Part shown: positions 1-8,869 of the stretch, piece after piece
Layout of the letters: each line of letters opens with the position of its first letter
Position numbering within the stretch: the first letter of the stretch is position 1
DNA from: Synergistaceae bacterium
Lineage (GTDB): Bacteria; Synergistota; Synergistia; Synergistales; Aminobacteriaceae
Direction: 5' to 3'
NCBI GenBank assembly: GCA_031267575.1
Contig: JAIRYN010000001.1
Location: 1 to 48,546, forward strand
DNA length: 48,546 bases
The notes under the pieces: model-generated
Told to the model about the DNA's origin: nothing
The model's database searches: none
What the model saw: only the letters and a program-made list of their open reading frames with translations
Program-made: the position numbers and the translations under genes

Positions 1-390
1 TCGTTACTCATTGAAAATCGGTCATGGACACCTTTTTTACGAAAAGTCGGATAACGGGCACACCCGGTAAAAAAATTTCGAAATGCCGCGCCTAATTGCA
101 TGATAGCCATCTGCGGAGCGCACTTGGTGACCTCCAGCATCCATGGAAAGTCTGTTCGTTTGATACTGTTCAGTTTGCGCCGTAGTGCCATCTGGTTAGG
201 TTTTGGGTTTGCAGAGTCGGCTTTCCACGCCTCGTACTGCCGCTTCCATTCAGCCAACGCCTCAGCCAATGCCCAATTGTACGCAAACCGGGCGCAACCT
301 GCCGCACGGGCAAAATATGTTGCTTGCTTGTTATTCGGATTGAGGACTATCCGAGGACTATCCGAGGACTATCCTATGCGCTATCAACAT
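1..390 (-). pseudogene. tnpB: TnpB (OrfB, IS605/IS607 type) N-terminal remnant, frameshifted, runs off the left edge
   Basis: The reverse strand encodes a typical TnpB N-terminal helical region: motifs ARFAYNWALAE, LRRKLNSIK, FPWMLEVTKCAPQ and then NFFTGCARYPTFRKKG up to the window edge. TnpB is the RNA-guided nuclease carried by IS200/IS605 and IS607 elements. The likely start is the ATG at 390-388 (MLIAHR...), with an AGGCGG ribosome-binding site six bases upstream. An 11-nt unit present three times at 342-374 adds 22 nt and puts a TAG in the reading frame; with one unit the frame would read from MLIAHRIVLNPNNKQ into the family motifs. The gene is therefore broken at its start, while the frame from about 341 to 1 stays open. 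The C-terminal catalytic part lies outside the window. Family assignment is firm; loss of function is inferred from the frameshift. Confidence 0.85.
342..374. repeat. 11-nt tandem repeat, 3 copies, inside tnpB start
   Basis: Unit gaggactatcc is repeated exactly three times (342-352, 353-363, 364-374). Because 11 is not a multiple of three, the two extra copies shift the tnpB frame by 22 nt. Confidence 0.95.
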
Positions 391-517
391 GATGGCCGCC
401 TACTATAATGTTCTGTTTTAATTCGTCCGATTTTTTCCCAACGCCGTAGCGCCGTAGCATTGTGATTGAAACCCCTAATGTTTCAAATGCTTCACCTATG
501 CTTAACAATCTATTCAT
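374..517 (-). pseudogene. tnpA: IS607-type TnpA N-terminal remnant (MerR-like HTH of serine recombinase)
   Basis: A 47-codon frame starts at the ATG at 517-515 and reads MNRLLSIGEAFETLGVS, then ITMLRRYG, and ends GGHHVDSA before a TAG at 376-374. The LLSIGEA..LGVS..LRR pattern and a terminal GGH match the MerR-like DNA-binding N-terminus of IS607 serine transposases, where the segment is followed by GHRRY. The whole recombinase catalytic domain is missing: the frame goes from the HTH straight into the tnpB start, which it overlaps by 17 nt. This suggests an internal deletion that left a small non-autonomous element. Identification rests on a short but characteristic motif string. Confidence 0.6.
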
Positions 518-542
518 AATTACTATATTAACATAGATTTAA

Positions 543-2741
543 TTATATTTCTATCGTACTGTTCACACCCTTTTCTCGAATCTGTATCCCTTCCATCTGT
601 AAACCATAAAGCGAGTGCTCAAGATCGTTTTCTATCAGCGAGGAAACGCCCCGTAACTGTAATCTCAGCGTCACAAGGCGCATTTCGTCCCTAAAACTAT
701 CTTCCATGAGTTGTCTCGGGATCAAGAACGTTCCCGTCGATGCTTCTCCATCGATCTCCCAGATTCCGATTTGCCGATGATTGATAAAAACCTCAATGGA
801 CAGTTTGCGCGCCGCCTTTCCCGTCCTTTCTCTTTCCTCGTCGAACACGAGGCCCCTCAACAACACTTCCCAGTCGTTCACCGACTCTCGGTCCAAGGAC
901 ATGTAAAACTTCACTTTGTTAGCATAAGTTCTCCAAACGATAAAACGGGAAAAATCTTTTGAAGAGGTCTCCTCAGCAGGAACCAGTCCCTCCGACATTC
1001 TGAGCCAGGGCAGCGCATCCTCTTGGGCAAAAATAAGGGGCGTCTCCGGCACGGGTAAAAGATCATCCGCAAAGGAGATGTTAACGCCCCCAGCGGTACG
1101 GGCTTTCGAGAGGCTGCCCAGCTCCGCGGCCGTTCTGCCGAAAAACGTTTCTTCTGGATTGGCGTATTTTTGTTTGAGGTCAAAACGGTCAAAAATACCA
1201 TCCCATTCGAATACACTCTGGTCCAAAAGTACCATTTCCCCGACATGGGGAGCGCAGACTTGTTGTATTGTCTGTGTCATCACCCATTGATTCCCCGTAA
1301 AAAGGCAAAAAACACCTATGGTGTTGAGAAGAGCTACAGAAAAGGGAATCCAAAGGAGATATCCTCTTTGATCAGGAATGGGTAAAAGGAATGCCAGAGG
1401 GAGAATCCACAGAAACGGCGCGTAGCGCATTTGCCAGGCATAGGGTTGTATGAACAACAGAAGCAGCAACAGGAATAGAAGCCAAGCAATCTCGCGAAAG
1501 TAAAAAATAGGCAGCAACAAGAGGGAGATAACTAAGAAGAGAAAAAATAGCGGCCCCAATCCCGCCGCGTGCGTATTCGCGGCTACTACAAACGGTTCCC
1601 AATCCTTAAAAGGAGCGTCGAAAGGATTTTTGAGTCTGACGGGAGTCAATATCTCCGCGTTAGATTCCTGCGTGTGCGAGATGATCGACCACAACAATCT
1701 CGTATAGCGATTGTGTGCATTGGGGAAGATTGTTTGAGCTCTTCTCTCCAAAGTGTCACCAATGGCTCCCATCTCCTCGCTTTGGATCAGAGGATAAAAA
1801 ATATGCCGGCCGTTCAAAAGATTTGTGACATAGGGAGCAAACCCCAAGATAAATACCACTAGGAAAACGGGTAATCCCAACTTCAAACTCAAACGAAACG
1901 CGGACCGTATTCCGGCAGCAAGGCGTCCCGCGAAAGTTGGCGTTCGTGTCTCTCGGCAAGTTCTGATAAAACGGTGAAGAACGACGCAAAACAAAATGAT
2001 GCTACCATAAGCGAACCCCGTAGTTTTGACGCAAAACAACAAAGATATGGAGATAAGACAAAAAAAGTGTGTTAAGCGCGATATGGGCCTGCCGTCGAAA
2101 AAAAGGTAAGCATAAAAGATACCCACAAGGCAAAGAGTCCCCAACGCTCCATCCACGACGTAACCCGTAAACTGAGTCAGGGCAATGGGGTTCAAACAAG
2201 CGACAATCCATAAAAACCTCTTGGAAAACGACTCCCCTTTTGTAGCGTCCCAAAGGAAAAACATGACCGCAAAGAGTAGAAGCAGATGATAAACCGTCCC
2301 CAATTGAAGATCACCCCAGGCGGCGGTGACCGTGGCCGCGAAGTACCATGTTGCCTTAGGGAAATAGGTGGCTTGGTTGCTCCAGAGATCCGTCGGACGC
2401 CCAAAATCCATATAACCGTCGTAGATTGGGTTGAATCCTTGGACTATACGCGCAACGGCCGGCTGATGATAGGCCAATCCGTCGTAAAAGGAGTCGAAAA
2501 TACTGTAGGCAACAACGTGACAAAAAACGAGCGACGTCAAAAGAAGGAGGATATCCCCCACGCCGAATTTCTTTCGGTTATAAAAAACGAAACCAGCCAA
2601 TAAAAACAGTGAAGACCAGTACGCCAGCTCAGGAGAACCGATCCGCAAAAGGAGAAAAATGGAAAGGACAAACGAAGGCAAAAAAACGTAAAGCAGGAGA
2701 AACAGGGCGGAATAAGACAACGATTGCGGCCGAATTTTCAA
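543..2741 (-). CDS. Polytopic membrane protein, GT-C-like glycosyltransferase candidate
   Basis: 732 residues with roughly ten to twelve hydrophobic segments through about residue 480, then a soluble C-terminal domain of about 230 residues. An acidic loop after the early membrane spans (SIFDSFYDGLAYHQPAV, near residue 85) resembles the first periplasmic loop of GT-C membrane glycosyltransferases, in which an Asp is catalytic. A polyprenyl-linked-sugar transferase or a related glycan enzyme would fit, but no named family is recognised. The start is TTG, with an AAGGAG box ten bases upstream. It is the last gene of the minus-strand operon that includes GT2, a methyltransferase and two phosphoethanolamine-transferase-like genes, which supports an envelope-glycan role. 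The intact reading frame and operon position make the gene itself certain; the function is inference. Confidence 0.7.
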   Translation of the reverse strand: MKIRPQSLSYSALFLLLYVFLPSFVLSIFLLLRIGSPELAYWSSLFLLAGFVFYNRKKFGVGDILLLLTSLVFCHVVAYSIFDSFYDGLAYHQPAVARIVQGFNPIYDGYMDFGRPTDLWSNQATYFPKATWYFAATVTAAWGDLQLGTVYHLLLLFAVMFFLWDATKGESFSKRFLWIVACLNPIALTQFTGYVVDGALGTLCLVGIFYAYLFFDGRPISRLTHFFCLISISLLFCVKTTGFAYGSIILFCVVLHRFIRTCRETRTPTFAGRLAAGIRSAFRLSLKLGLPVFLVVFILGFAPYVTNLLNGRHIFYPLIQSEEMGAIGDTLERRAQTIFPNAHNRYTRLLWSIISHTQESNAEILTPVRLKNPFDAPFKDWEPFVVAANTHAAGLGPLFFLFLVISLLLLPIFYFREIAWLLFLLLLLLFIQPYAWQMRYAPFLWILPLAFLLPIPDQRGYLLWIPFSVALLNTIGVFCLFTGNQWVMTQTIQQVCAPHVGEMVLLDQSVFEWDGIFDRFDLKQKYANPEETFFGRTAAELGSLSKARTAGGVNISFADDLLPVPETPLIFAQEDALPWLRMSEGLVPAEETSSKDFSRFIVWRTYANKVKFYMSLDRESVNDWEVLLRGLVFDEERERTGKAARKLSIEVFINHRQIGIWEIDGEASTGTFLIPRQLMEDSFRDEMRLVTLRLQLRGVSSLIENDLEHSLYGLQMEGIQIREKGVNSTIEI

Positions 2742-2838
2742 TATTTAAACACTCCTTTTTTTCGCGAAACTTGATTTTTGCCGATTCTCCGCTCATCGTC
2801 AATATAAAGCACAGTTATCCGGGCGTCACAAAACAAAG

Positions 2839-3441
2839 TTATACTTTTTTGCACAGTGCCATTGTCCAAGGCAAAGGTGTCAGAACTTCAAGCACCGTGT
2901 ATCTTGCCCTTAGAAACGACAAAAAAGCGTTTTCACTCCAATGATTGACATGGCCGGGAGTGTTGCCCAGACTACGCCAATACTTTAGCCGGCAGAAGTT
3001 CAAAAAACACCATAAAGGCTCACGCGGAACGCTGAAAATGGCGTATTCAGCGGAGAGCTCGGCGAGACGCTTCAAAGCGGCCTCGGGACAATCGAGATGT
3101 TCTAAAACCTCGCAACAAATGAGAAGTTCTTGCTGGAAAGGTTCTAAAGGAAAAGTATAGAGATCCCCCACCTCAAAATGAAGGCGAGACTCCAGACGCG
3201 TTTCGCGCGCGTGTCGAGACGCTAAATCTATCGCGTTCGCCCTCACGTCGAGTCCATGTACAGAGTATCCTTCTTGAGCTAAGGCAAAAGCCAAATGGCC
3301 TTCGCCGCATCCAATTTCGAGAAGGCTACGAGGCGCGACTTTCCTCACCAAAGAGGACAATGACTTGATAAAATGAGAAATCAGGTAACGAGAGATTGGA
3401 TTGTTAGAGGCGTATTTTTCGGCGAAAGGAAGTTTTTCCAT
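2839..3441 (-). CDS. SAM-dependent class I methyltransferase
   Basis: About 200 residues. The SAM-binding motif I is LLEIGCGEGHLAFAL, followed by HGLDVRANAIDLAS (motif II acidic residue) and the post-core CCEVLEHLDCPE seen in ubiE/Methyltransf_11-type enzymes. I place the start at the ATG at 3441, because a clear AAAGGAGAGAG box precedes it; a longer in-frame version would begin inside the upstream gene without a ribosome-binding site. The gene overlaps the 3' end of the GT2 gene by 38 nt, so the two are probably translated together. The substrate is unknown; in this operon a sugar or lipid-linked glycan is likely. Confidence 0.8.
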   Translation of the reverse strand: MEKLPFAEKYASNNPISRYLISHFIKSLSSLVRKVAPRSLLEIGCGEGHLAFALAQEGYSVHGLDVRANAIDLASRHARETRLESRLHFEVGDLYTFPLEPFQQELLICCEVLEHLDCPEAALKRLAELSAEYAIFSVPREPLWCFLNFCRLKYWRSLGNTPGHVNHWSENAFLSFLRARYTVLEVLTPLPWTMALCKKV

Positions 3442-4429
3442 TACAATCTCTCTCCTTTCCCATTTTTTCCCCCATTTTTTTGTCTTCTTTATCGTAAAAA
3501 AGCTGCCGTACACGATATTGTACATCTTCTATAATTTTCCGATTGGCAGCGATCAAGTCCGCCTGAAGTCCCAAAATCATTGTCTGAACGCCTATCAAAA
3601 TAAGGGCGATCGCAAGCAACAAAGACTGCACATGGCCTGCCGAGTCATTGTACACGAACATCAATACTAGAAAGCGCAACCCGATTAAAAATCCCACTCC
3701 GAAAAAACAAAGTCCCAAGGACAGGAAAAAACGCAGAGGGCTGTACATAACGAAAACGCGCAAGATGGTAAAAATCGAACGCTTGATGTACTGTCCTATG
3801 CTCTTGAACAATCGAGACTCTCTCAAGCTGGGGTTGGTCCTGATCGGCACCGAGATTATCGCCATGTTTTTGCGCCCGGCCTGAATGATAGTTTCCAAAG
3901 TGTAGGTGTACTCCGACACCACGTTCATCTTCATGGCAGCTTCGCGGGAAAACGCTCGAAAACCGCTGGGGGCGTCGGGAATATCCGTGTTCGAGGCCAC
4001 TCTTACGACCCAACTCCCTAGGCGCTGTAACTTTTTTTTGAGCCAAGAAAAATGCTCAATATTGTCGATGGGACGCTCTCCGATGACGATATCCGCTCTC
4101 CCCTCCAAGATGGGGCGCACCAGGACATCCACATCCGCCCCGCAATACTGGTTGTCCGCGTCGGTATTGACGATAATGTCGGCACCTAGTTTTAGACAGG
4201 CGTCGAGCCCCACCATGAAGCCTACAGCCAAGCCCTGATTTTTGGTCAAGTTGACAATATGGTGCGCGCCACACCGCCGAGCGACCTCCACCGTTTTGTC
4301 TCGGCTGCCGTCGTTGACGATAAGATATTCAACCGTCTCGATTTCTGAAATTGTTCTCGGCAAGGCGGTCAAGGCGATGGGAAGAGCGTTTTCTTCGTTA
4401 TAACAAGGGATTTGGATGATCAATTTCAT
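3404..4429 (-). CDS. Family 2 glycosyltransferase (dolichol-phosphate-mannose synthase type) with two C-terminal membrane spans
   Basis: 341 residues. The GT-A domain starts IIQIPCYNEENALP and continues with LIVNDGSRDKT and the metal-binding INTDADNQY region (TDAD, near residue 90), all typical of GT2. Residues about 235-305 form two hydrophobic spans (FFLSLGLCFFGVGFLIG and LLLAIALILIGVQTM), as in polyprenyl-phosphate glycosyltransferases that load sugars onto membrane lipid carriers. ATG start at 4429 with GGAGGAATCTC directly upstream. Upstream there is an A/T-rich tandem repeat. It shares an operon with a methyltransferase and phosphoethanolamine-transferase-like genes, consistent with supplying lipid-linked sugar for surface glycan or lipid A decoration. 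Confidence 0.85.
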   Translation of the reverse strand: MKLIIQIPCYNEENALPIALTALPRTISEIETVEYLIVNDGSRDKTVEVARRCGAHHIVNLTKNQGLAVGFMVGLDACLKLGADIIVNTDADNQYCGADVDVLVRPILEGRADIVIGERPIDNIEHFSWLKKKLQRLGSWVVRVASNTDIPDAPSGFRAFSREAAMKMNVVSEYTYTLETIIQAGRKNMAIISVPIRTNPSLRESRLFKSIGQYIKRSIFTILRVFVMYSPLRFFLSLGLCFFGVGFLIGLRFLVLMFVYNDSAGHVQSLLLAIALILIGVQTMILGLQADLIAANRKIIEDVQYRVRQLFYDKEDKKMGEKMGKERDCNGKTSFRRKIRL

Positions 4430-4460
4430 GAGATTCCTCCATAGAAATTCCTCAGAAATT

Positions 4461-4516
4461 CTTTTATAGAAATTCTTTTATAGAAATTCCTCTATAAAAA
4501 TTCTTACATAAAAATT
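4461..4516. repeat. 14-nt A/T-rich tandem repeat, 4 copies, upstream of GT2 gene
   Basis: Units cttttatagaaatt (4461, 4475), cctctataaaaatt (4489) and cttacataaaaatt (4503) are 14 nt long; shorter related pieces continue to about 4440. It lies in the leader of the GT2 gene, just upstream of its ribosome-binding site, so copy number could affect expression (inference). Confidence 0.85.
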
Positions 4517-4577
4517 CTTACATCAGACAACCGTCATAGCGCTTGTTTTAGCGAAGCCCACAAAGAGCCTGATAAAT

Positions 4578-6389
4578 TCATAAATCCCCTCGGCCTTCCA
4601 GAAGCCAACGCATCAATTTGGACTCTTGTTCCACTGTTCTGGGGTTGACAAGGTTCTCTGGAGGATAAGCGAGATACATTTTCCCTAAACACATTCTTGC
4701 CCTCATATAGTACGACGAAGAGAAAATACTTCGCGAGGGATCGTATAAATACGTTTTCAAACCAGCGATGTCCATAATGGAATAAATGATATCATCCAAA
4801 CGGTAGGGCCTGTCCAAGTAGGTTTGATACAAGTCGGTTTCCCTCACGCGTTTGTATTCTTCTGAAAACCAGACGATAAAAGGAACATCCAACATATATT
4901 TATTGACTTTCTCCAGGTCACGGCCAGAGATTTCGTTATAATCGAAAACATCCTCCCCGTGGTCGCTGAAATATAAAACCCAGGATCGTTCCTTTCTGGA
5001 TTCCAAGGATTTTATAACATAATCGATGATAAAATCCGTATAGCGAATTGAATTATCGTAATAATTGACGATCTCGACTTTGTTGGACTGAGATCGAATG
5101 TCGGAGCTCTCGATACCCAGCGCGGTATCAAAATAGTTAAAAGACGCGGGATAACGATATTGATAAAGACCATGACTTCCTTTCAAATGCAAAAAGATCG
5201 CTTTTTTCGTTATGTTTTCGTCAAGAGCCTCTTCCAACCAAGGCAATAGAACCGAGTCGTACTGCAGATCGTTTGGGTTTGTTATAAAACCACCTTGCAT
5301 ACTTCTCAAATCAACGTCTCGATTTTCTGAAAATTTTCGGGAAGAAGCGTTGCGCGAAAGGACCTGCAATAAAGTGTCGCACATTCCCATAACAGCGTTA
5401 TTGGAAAACCAATACGTAGTGAACCCCGCTCCATTGAGGATATCGATAATTGAATAACGATAATATTCCCAACCCTTATTTTGATCCATAAAGCTCAAAG
5501 CGCATAATAGAGAATTCATTGTGCTGATCTCCGTGGCGTTTACGTTATTGAAACAAAATATTTCGTTTTTCGATAGGCGATCCATTATGAAGGGCGTGGT
5601 TTCCCTAGGATAACCATAGACTCTCCAATGATACCGCGACGCGCTTTCGCCGATAATCACGATGTAAGTTTCTTTGACGTCGGCCGGAGCGGACGCCTCG
5701 ACATCTTCTTCCATAATTCGGGTTCTATTGGCGTCACTGATGCCGATAATGAGATTTCTTTCACTCCGATAACGAAAATAGCTCTTATAAAACTGGAATC
5801 CATAATTGAACAACCGTATGTTCGAGCAGAACAGGAAAGAGGCGCTAATAACCATAAAGATGCCCCACACGCTCCATCTGTATTTGATGGGAATTTTTTT
5901 CAGATTCCGAACTTCCCGCGACATTCCCCTCACAGCTGGCAACGGAACGAAGATGTAAGCGAGACACCATAGTGGGAGCGACGGGAAACGTTCGAGGCAT
6001 TCCTGCAGAAACTCCCCTGACTCCGCTATATTGGTTCCCCAGATGAAATAGAAAGTATTAAAATTGAGAGGGTTTTTATAAATTTGGACGTAAGAGGCGA
6101 CGATGATCGTGGGAACCCATAATATGAGACAGCACAGGAACAAATATAGCCGAGAGGGACCAGGGGCCGTCGAGATGGTGAAGATCAATAAAGAAAAAAA
6201 CAACACGTTCACAAAAGGATAATAAAATTCCCAAACGTATTCCTTCGCTGAACAAAACATGGCGAGATAAAAGCAAAATAGATAGCTCGACGCGAGACAA
6301 ACGCTCCAGAGGCAGCTTCGATAATAGCTTTTCATTAATAGCAACATTTTAGCGAATACCTTTCTGAAAATATAAAAATTTAAAATCAA
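4578..6389 (-). CDS. Phosphoethanolamine-transferase-like sulfatase-fold membrane enzyme (EptA/CptA group), copy 2
   Basis: 603 residues: about five N-terminal membrane spans (through residue 200), then a periplasmic alkaline-phosphatase-fold domain. Key motifs: VIIGESASRYHWRVYGYPRE (metal-binding Glu in GES), a Ser/Thr-rich NATEISTMNSLL segment where the family carries its catalytic Thr, HLKGSHGLYQYRYP, and YFSDHGEDVFD (metal-binding Asp-His). These are the signatures of enzymes that move phosphoethanolamine from phosphatidylethanolamine onto lipid A, core heptose or glycans. The TTG start overlaps the TGA of the preceding paralogue (TTGA), so the pair is translationally coupled; an ATG 14 codons in is an alternative start. 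The exact acceptor cannot be read from the sequence. Confidence 0.8.
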   Translation of the reverse strand: MILNFYIFRKVFAKMLLLMKSYYRSCLWSVCLASSYLFCFYLAMFCSAKEYVWEFYYPFVNVLFFSLLIFTISTAPGPSRLYLFLCCLILWVPTIIVASYVQIYKNPLNFNTFYFIWGTNIAESGEFLQECLERFPSLPLWCLAYIFVPLPAVRGMSREVRNLKKIPIKYRWSVWGIFMVISASFLFCSNIRLFNYGFQFYKSYFRYRSERNLIIGISDANRTRIMEEDVEASAPADVKETYIVIIGESASRYHWRVYGYPRETTPFIMDRLSKNEIFCFNNVNATEISTMNSLLCALSFMDQNKGWEYYRYSIIDILNGAGFTTYWFSNNAVMGMCDTLLQVLSRNASSRKFSENRDVDLRSMQGGFITNPNDLQYDSVLLPWLEEALDENITKKAIFLHLKGSHGLYQYRYPASFNYFDTALGIESSDIRSQSNKVEIVNYYDNSIRYTDFIIDYVIKSLESRKERSWVLYFSDHGEDVFDYNEISGRDLEKVNKYMLDVPFIVWFSEEYKRVRETDLYQTYLDRPYRLDDIIYSIMDIAGLKTYLYDPSRSIFSSSYYMRARMCLGKMYLAYPPENLVNPRTVEQESKLMRWLLEGRGDL

Positions 6390-8089
6390 TGTGAGTTCAC
6401 ATTTGCCGGTACATAAGCTTTGTTAACAATACTTTTGTCAGGTCTGAAACCGTCGAAAGTCAAATCATAAAGATCAATCATTGTCCAAAAGAGGTCGTCT
6501 AGCACAAAATCTTTGTGCTGATTCGTCCTCGCCGTCTCCGCAATCTCTGGAAAACGTGTCTTGTATTCATCGGAAAGCCAAAGAATCAAAGGAATTTTCA
6601 TAATCGAAGGTGTTTTCTCTACCCTTTTATCGACGCGTCCGAAAAAATCCTGGGTGTCGTAAACCTCTTCTCCATGATCAGAGAAATACAGAACGAAAGA
6701 AGCTCCGCCTCGATCCTTTATCGCTTCTATGAACTCGGCGATAATGTAGTCGGTATACAGTATCGAATTATCGTATTGGTCTATAAGGTTTTTCTTAGCC
6801 GGAGAGAGCCAAGGGCGTCGAGGATCGTCAGGGTAATCTCTGAAACGCGAAAATTCCGAGGGATAACGATTAACGTAATGCATGTGGCTACCGTTGAAGT
6901 GGACAAAAATTCCCTTATTGGAGCGCGAAGACGCTAAAATATCCCTGAATAAGGGCAGAGTGGCGCCATCCAGATATTTCCCTTTTTCATCAGCAATGTT
7001 CACGTCTTCGTATCGTTGTACATTGGAGTTTATTAGCCGGACAAAAGCGTCCGCTCCCGAAAAAGCGATGATGCTTTCTATAACAGAATTCGTCAACCAG
7101 AACGTTTTGAAATTCGCCTCGTTCAAAATATCGAAAATCGAACAAGTATAGTCTATTAAATAACCTCGCTGATTGTCCAGAAAACTGAAAGCTCCGAGTA
7201 AAGCGCGCGTAGTAGCCGACGCGACAGCTTCGGCTTTATCGAAGATCAGCAAGTCCGAGCTGATGGCCTGGAGCCTTGGCGTCGTATCGCGAAAATAACC
7301 ATAAATTCCATGATGAATTCTCGTGGCGGACTCGCCCACCAGAACAAGCCCGACAATTTCTCCATCGAACTCTCTATCTGAGGTGCGTTTGAGGCCCGTC
7401 AAAGGGAAGTGTTCTTTGGGTTGCTGCGTCATGAGCCGCAACAGGGATTTTTCATAATCATCCATGTTTTTATATTTATAAAATTCTCTGGCGTAGTATC
7501 TAAAAAAATAAACGCGCACATTGTTATCCAGCCAAGTTCGCGTCTTTTCCTGCGGATGAAGCCGCATAAAATATCCCTCATAAAAAACGACGCCCAAAAC
7601 CAGAGGAAGCAAACAGAACATCCGTTTTGCGGTGTTGGCTGGCTTTGGAGCGCGCAATACCCAAACCATGAGAACGAATGGGAAAAATACGACAAACAAA
7701 AGCGCTCCCCAGGCAAAAAAGGGGAGACGAGCCGCCAAAAATTCATAGGCCTCATTCCAGTTGGTATTCCAGACGAACTTGGAAACCTCGTAGTCGAAAA
7801 GCGACCTGAATGTGATCATGTATCCGCTGTAAATCAAGGTAGGAAGCACGACACCTCCATAAAGAAGAAGCATACAGGGGAGAATCAATATGGGAAGAAT
7901 CATGCCGGGCAATAAAAATAGCGCGTTAATCGAGCCGCCTATCAATAAATCCTGAAACATATCTTTGTCAATAAGACCCGGAAGGCGGGGAAACGCCACG
8001 TAATTGCAGATGAAGACAACGATGGGAAAGAAAAAAGAGAACAAAAGACACCTACCGTAAAAAACGTTTTTTTTTGAAATATTGGACAC
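6386..8089 (-). CDS. Phosphoethanolamine-transferase-like sulfatase-fold membrane enzyme (EptA/CptA group), copy 1
   Basis: 567 residues with four to five N-terminal membrane spans and a C-terminal catalytic domain. Motifs parallel those of the downstream paralogue: LVGESATRIHHGIYGYFRDTTP, a VASATTRALLGAFSF stretch at the nucleophile position, HFNGSHMHYVNRYP, and YFSDHGEEVYDTQDFFGR. The last is close to the CptA-type sequence. It is the first gene of the minus-strand envelope operon. Start GTG at 8089, with AGGAGG eleven bases upstream. The two copies have diverged strongly outside the motifs, so they may use different acceptors rather than being redundant. Expected location: inner membrane with a periplasmic active site. 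Confidence 0.8.
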   Translation of the reverse strand: MSNISKKNVFYGRCLLFSFFFPIVVFICNYVAFPRLPGLIDKDMFQDLLIGGSINALFLLPGMILPILILPCMLLLYGGVVLPTLIYSGYMITFRSLFDYEVSKFVWNTNWNEAYEFLAARLPFFAWGALLFVVFFPFVLMVWVLRAPKPANTAKRMFCLLPLVLGVVFYEGYFMRLHPQEKTRTWLDNNVRVYFFRYYAREFYKYKNMDDYEKSLLRLMTQQPKEHFPLTGLKRTSDREFDGEIVGLVLVGESATRIHHGIYGYFRDTTPRLQAISSDLLIFDKAEAVASATTRALLGAFSFLDNQRGYLIDYTCSIFDILNEANFKTFWLTNSVIESIIAFSGADAFVRLINSNVQRYEDVNIADEKGKYLDGATLPLFRDILASSRSNKGIFVHFNGSHMHYVNRYPSEFSRFRDYPDDPRRPWLSPAKKNLIDQYDNSILYTDYIIAEFIEAIKDRGGASFVLYFSDHGEEVYDTQDFFGRVDKRVEKTPSIMKIPLILWLSDEYKTRFPEIAETARTNQHKDFVLDDLFWTMIDLYDLTFDGFRPDKSIVNKAYVPANVNSH

Positions 8090-8165
8090 TATAAATACAT
8101 CCTCCTGGGTCTATTCGAGGTTTTTCATAATCCATTATAGTTTTTCACGTCGTTCAAGAGCAATA

Positions 8166-8197
8166 AAAAAGGCCCCCGAAGGAGCCAGGGCCTTTTT
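8166..8197 (-). terminator. Rho-independent terminator after pilin 1
   Basis: On the minus strand an AAAAAGGCCCTGG arm, a short loop and CCGGGGGCCTTTTTT form a G/C-rich hairpin followed by a T run, 15 nt past the pilin stop. It ends the pilus cluster and separates it from the envelope operon. Confidence 0.8.
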
Positions 8198-8211
8198 GAA
8201 TTACTTTTTAA

Positions 8212-8709
8212 CTAACGCGCCACTACCCAAATCATTTTATCAGACACTTCGAAAGCGCTGGTCAGCCCTGGAAGGCTCGATACCCCAGCACTCCCCAAAA
8301 GCCCCGTGGATTTCGCCTTACCCTGCAGTTTCTCCTTCAGCTCGCTCGTGGCGTTCGTCAGATCGAAACCCACAAACCATTTTTTCGCGCCGCCTGAAGT
8401 CCCTTGCTTAAACATATAAAGATCACTGATTTTTTCGGGATTATCCATGTACTTACCCAAAAGAGTCTTCGCACTGCCGGAGGCATTGATAACCGTGTCC
8501 GCGTCTCCCCTGTTCACAGCGTCCATACTATCTGCGAAAAACATCATCGTCGCTGCCTTCAAGTTACGAAGCTCACTGATGATATTGGCCGCTTCCGCAG
8601 AGGCCGTTGCTGAAGAGCTAGAGAGCAACATTGCAGCCGCCAAAATTCCAATAATAACGATAACGATTAATAACTCCACCAATGTAAAACCTTTACGCAC
8701 TTTCATCAT
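8212..8709 (-). CDS. Type IV major pilin, copy 1
   Basis: 165 residues with the class III signal GFTLVELLIVIVIIGILAAA: cleavage after Gly, Phe at +1, Glu at +5. Prepilin peptidase cleaves and N-methylates this type of protein before assembly into pili. The rest is a short globular domain. It is a clear paralogue of the next pilin: residues from the signal through about 70 are nearly identical (SELRNLKAATMMFFADSMDA), as is KWFVGFDLTNATSELKEKLQ, and both end WVVAR. It lacks the C-terminal cysteine pair of many pilins. ATG start with GGGAGG upstream, its own promoter and a strong terminator: a highly expressed single-gene unit is likely. Confidence 0.9.
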   Translation of the reverse strand: MMKVRKGFTLVELLIVIVIIGILAAAMLLSSSSATASAEAANIISELRNLKAATMMFFADSMDAVNRGDADTVINASGSAKTLLGKYMDNPEKISDLYMFKQGTSGGAKKWFVGFDLTNATSELKEKLQGKAKSTGLLGSAGVSSLPGLTSAFEVSDKMIWVVAR

Positions 8710-8760
8710 AATCTTATACCTCCCTTGATTTCTGCTCTCTATATTGGAGCTTGTACTAAC

Positions 8761-8788
8761 AGTATAAGACTATCTTACCCTTATTCAA
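8761..8788 (-). promoter_or_regulatory. Predicted sigma-70 promoter of pilin 1
   Basis: Reading the minus strand: TTGAAT (8788-8783), a 16-nt spacer, TATACT (8766-8761), about 50 nt before the pilin start. Good match to sigma-70 elements; no experimental support. Confidence 0.5.
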
Positions 8789-8869
8789 TAGGTCTTTAGA
8801 TCTAAACATATCCTCTTTATTGAACTTGCTTCTCAGTGATTTTCAACTGGGTATGTTCGGTGTGTTTTG

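Noticed and set aside
100-408. 102-codon plus-strand frame
   Set aside because: Antisense to the TnpB fragment, whose reverse-strand reading matches a known family; no ribosome-binding site.
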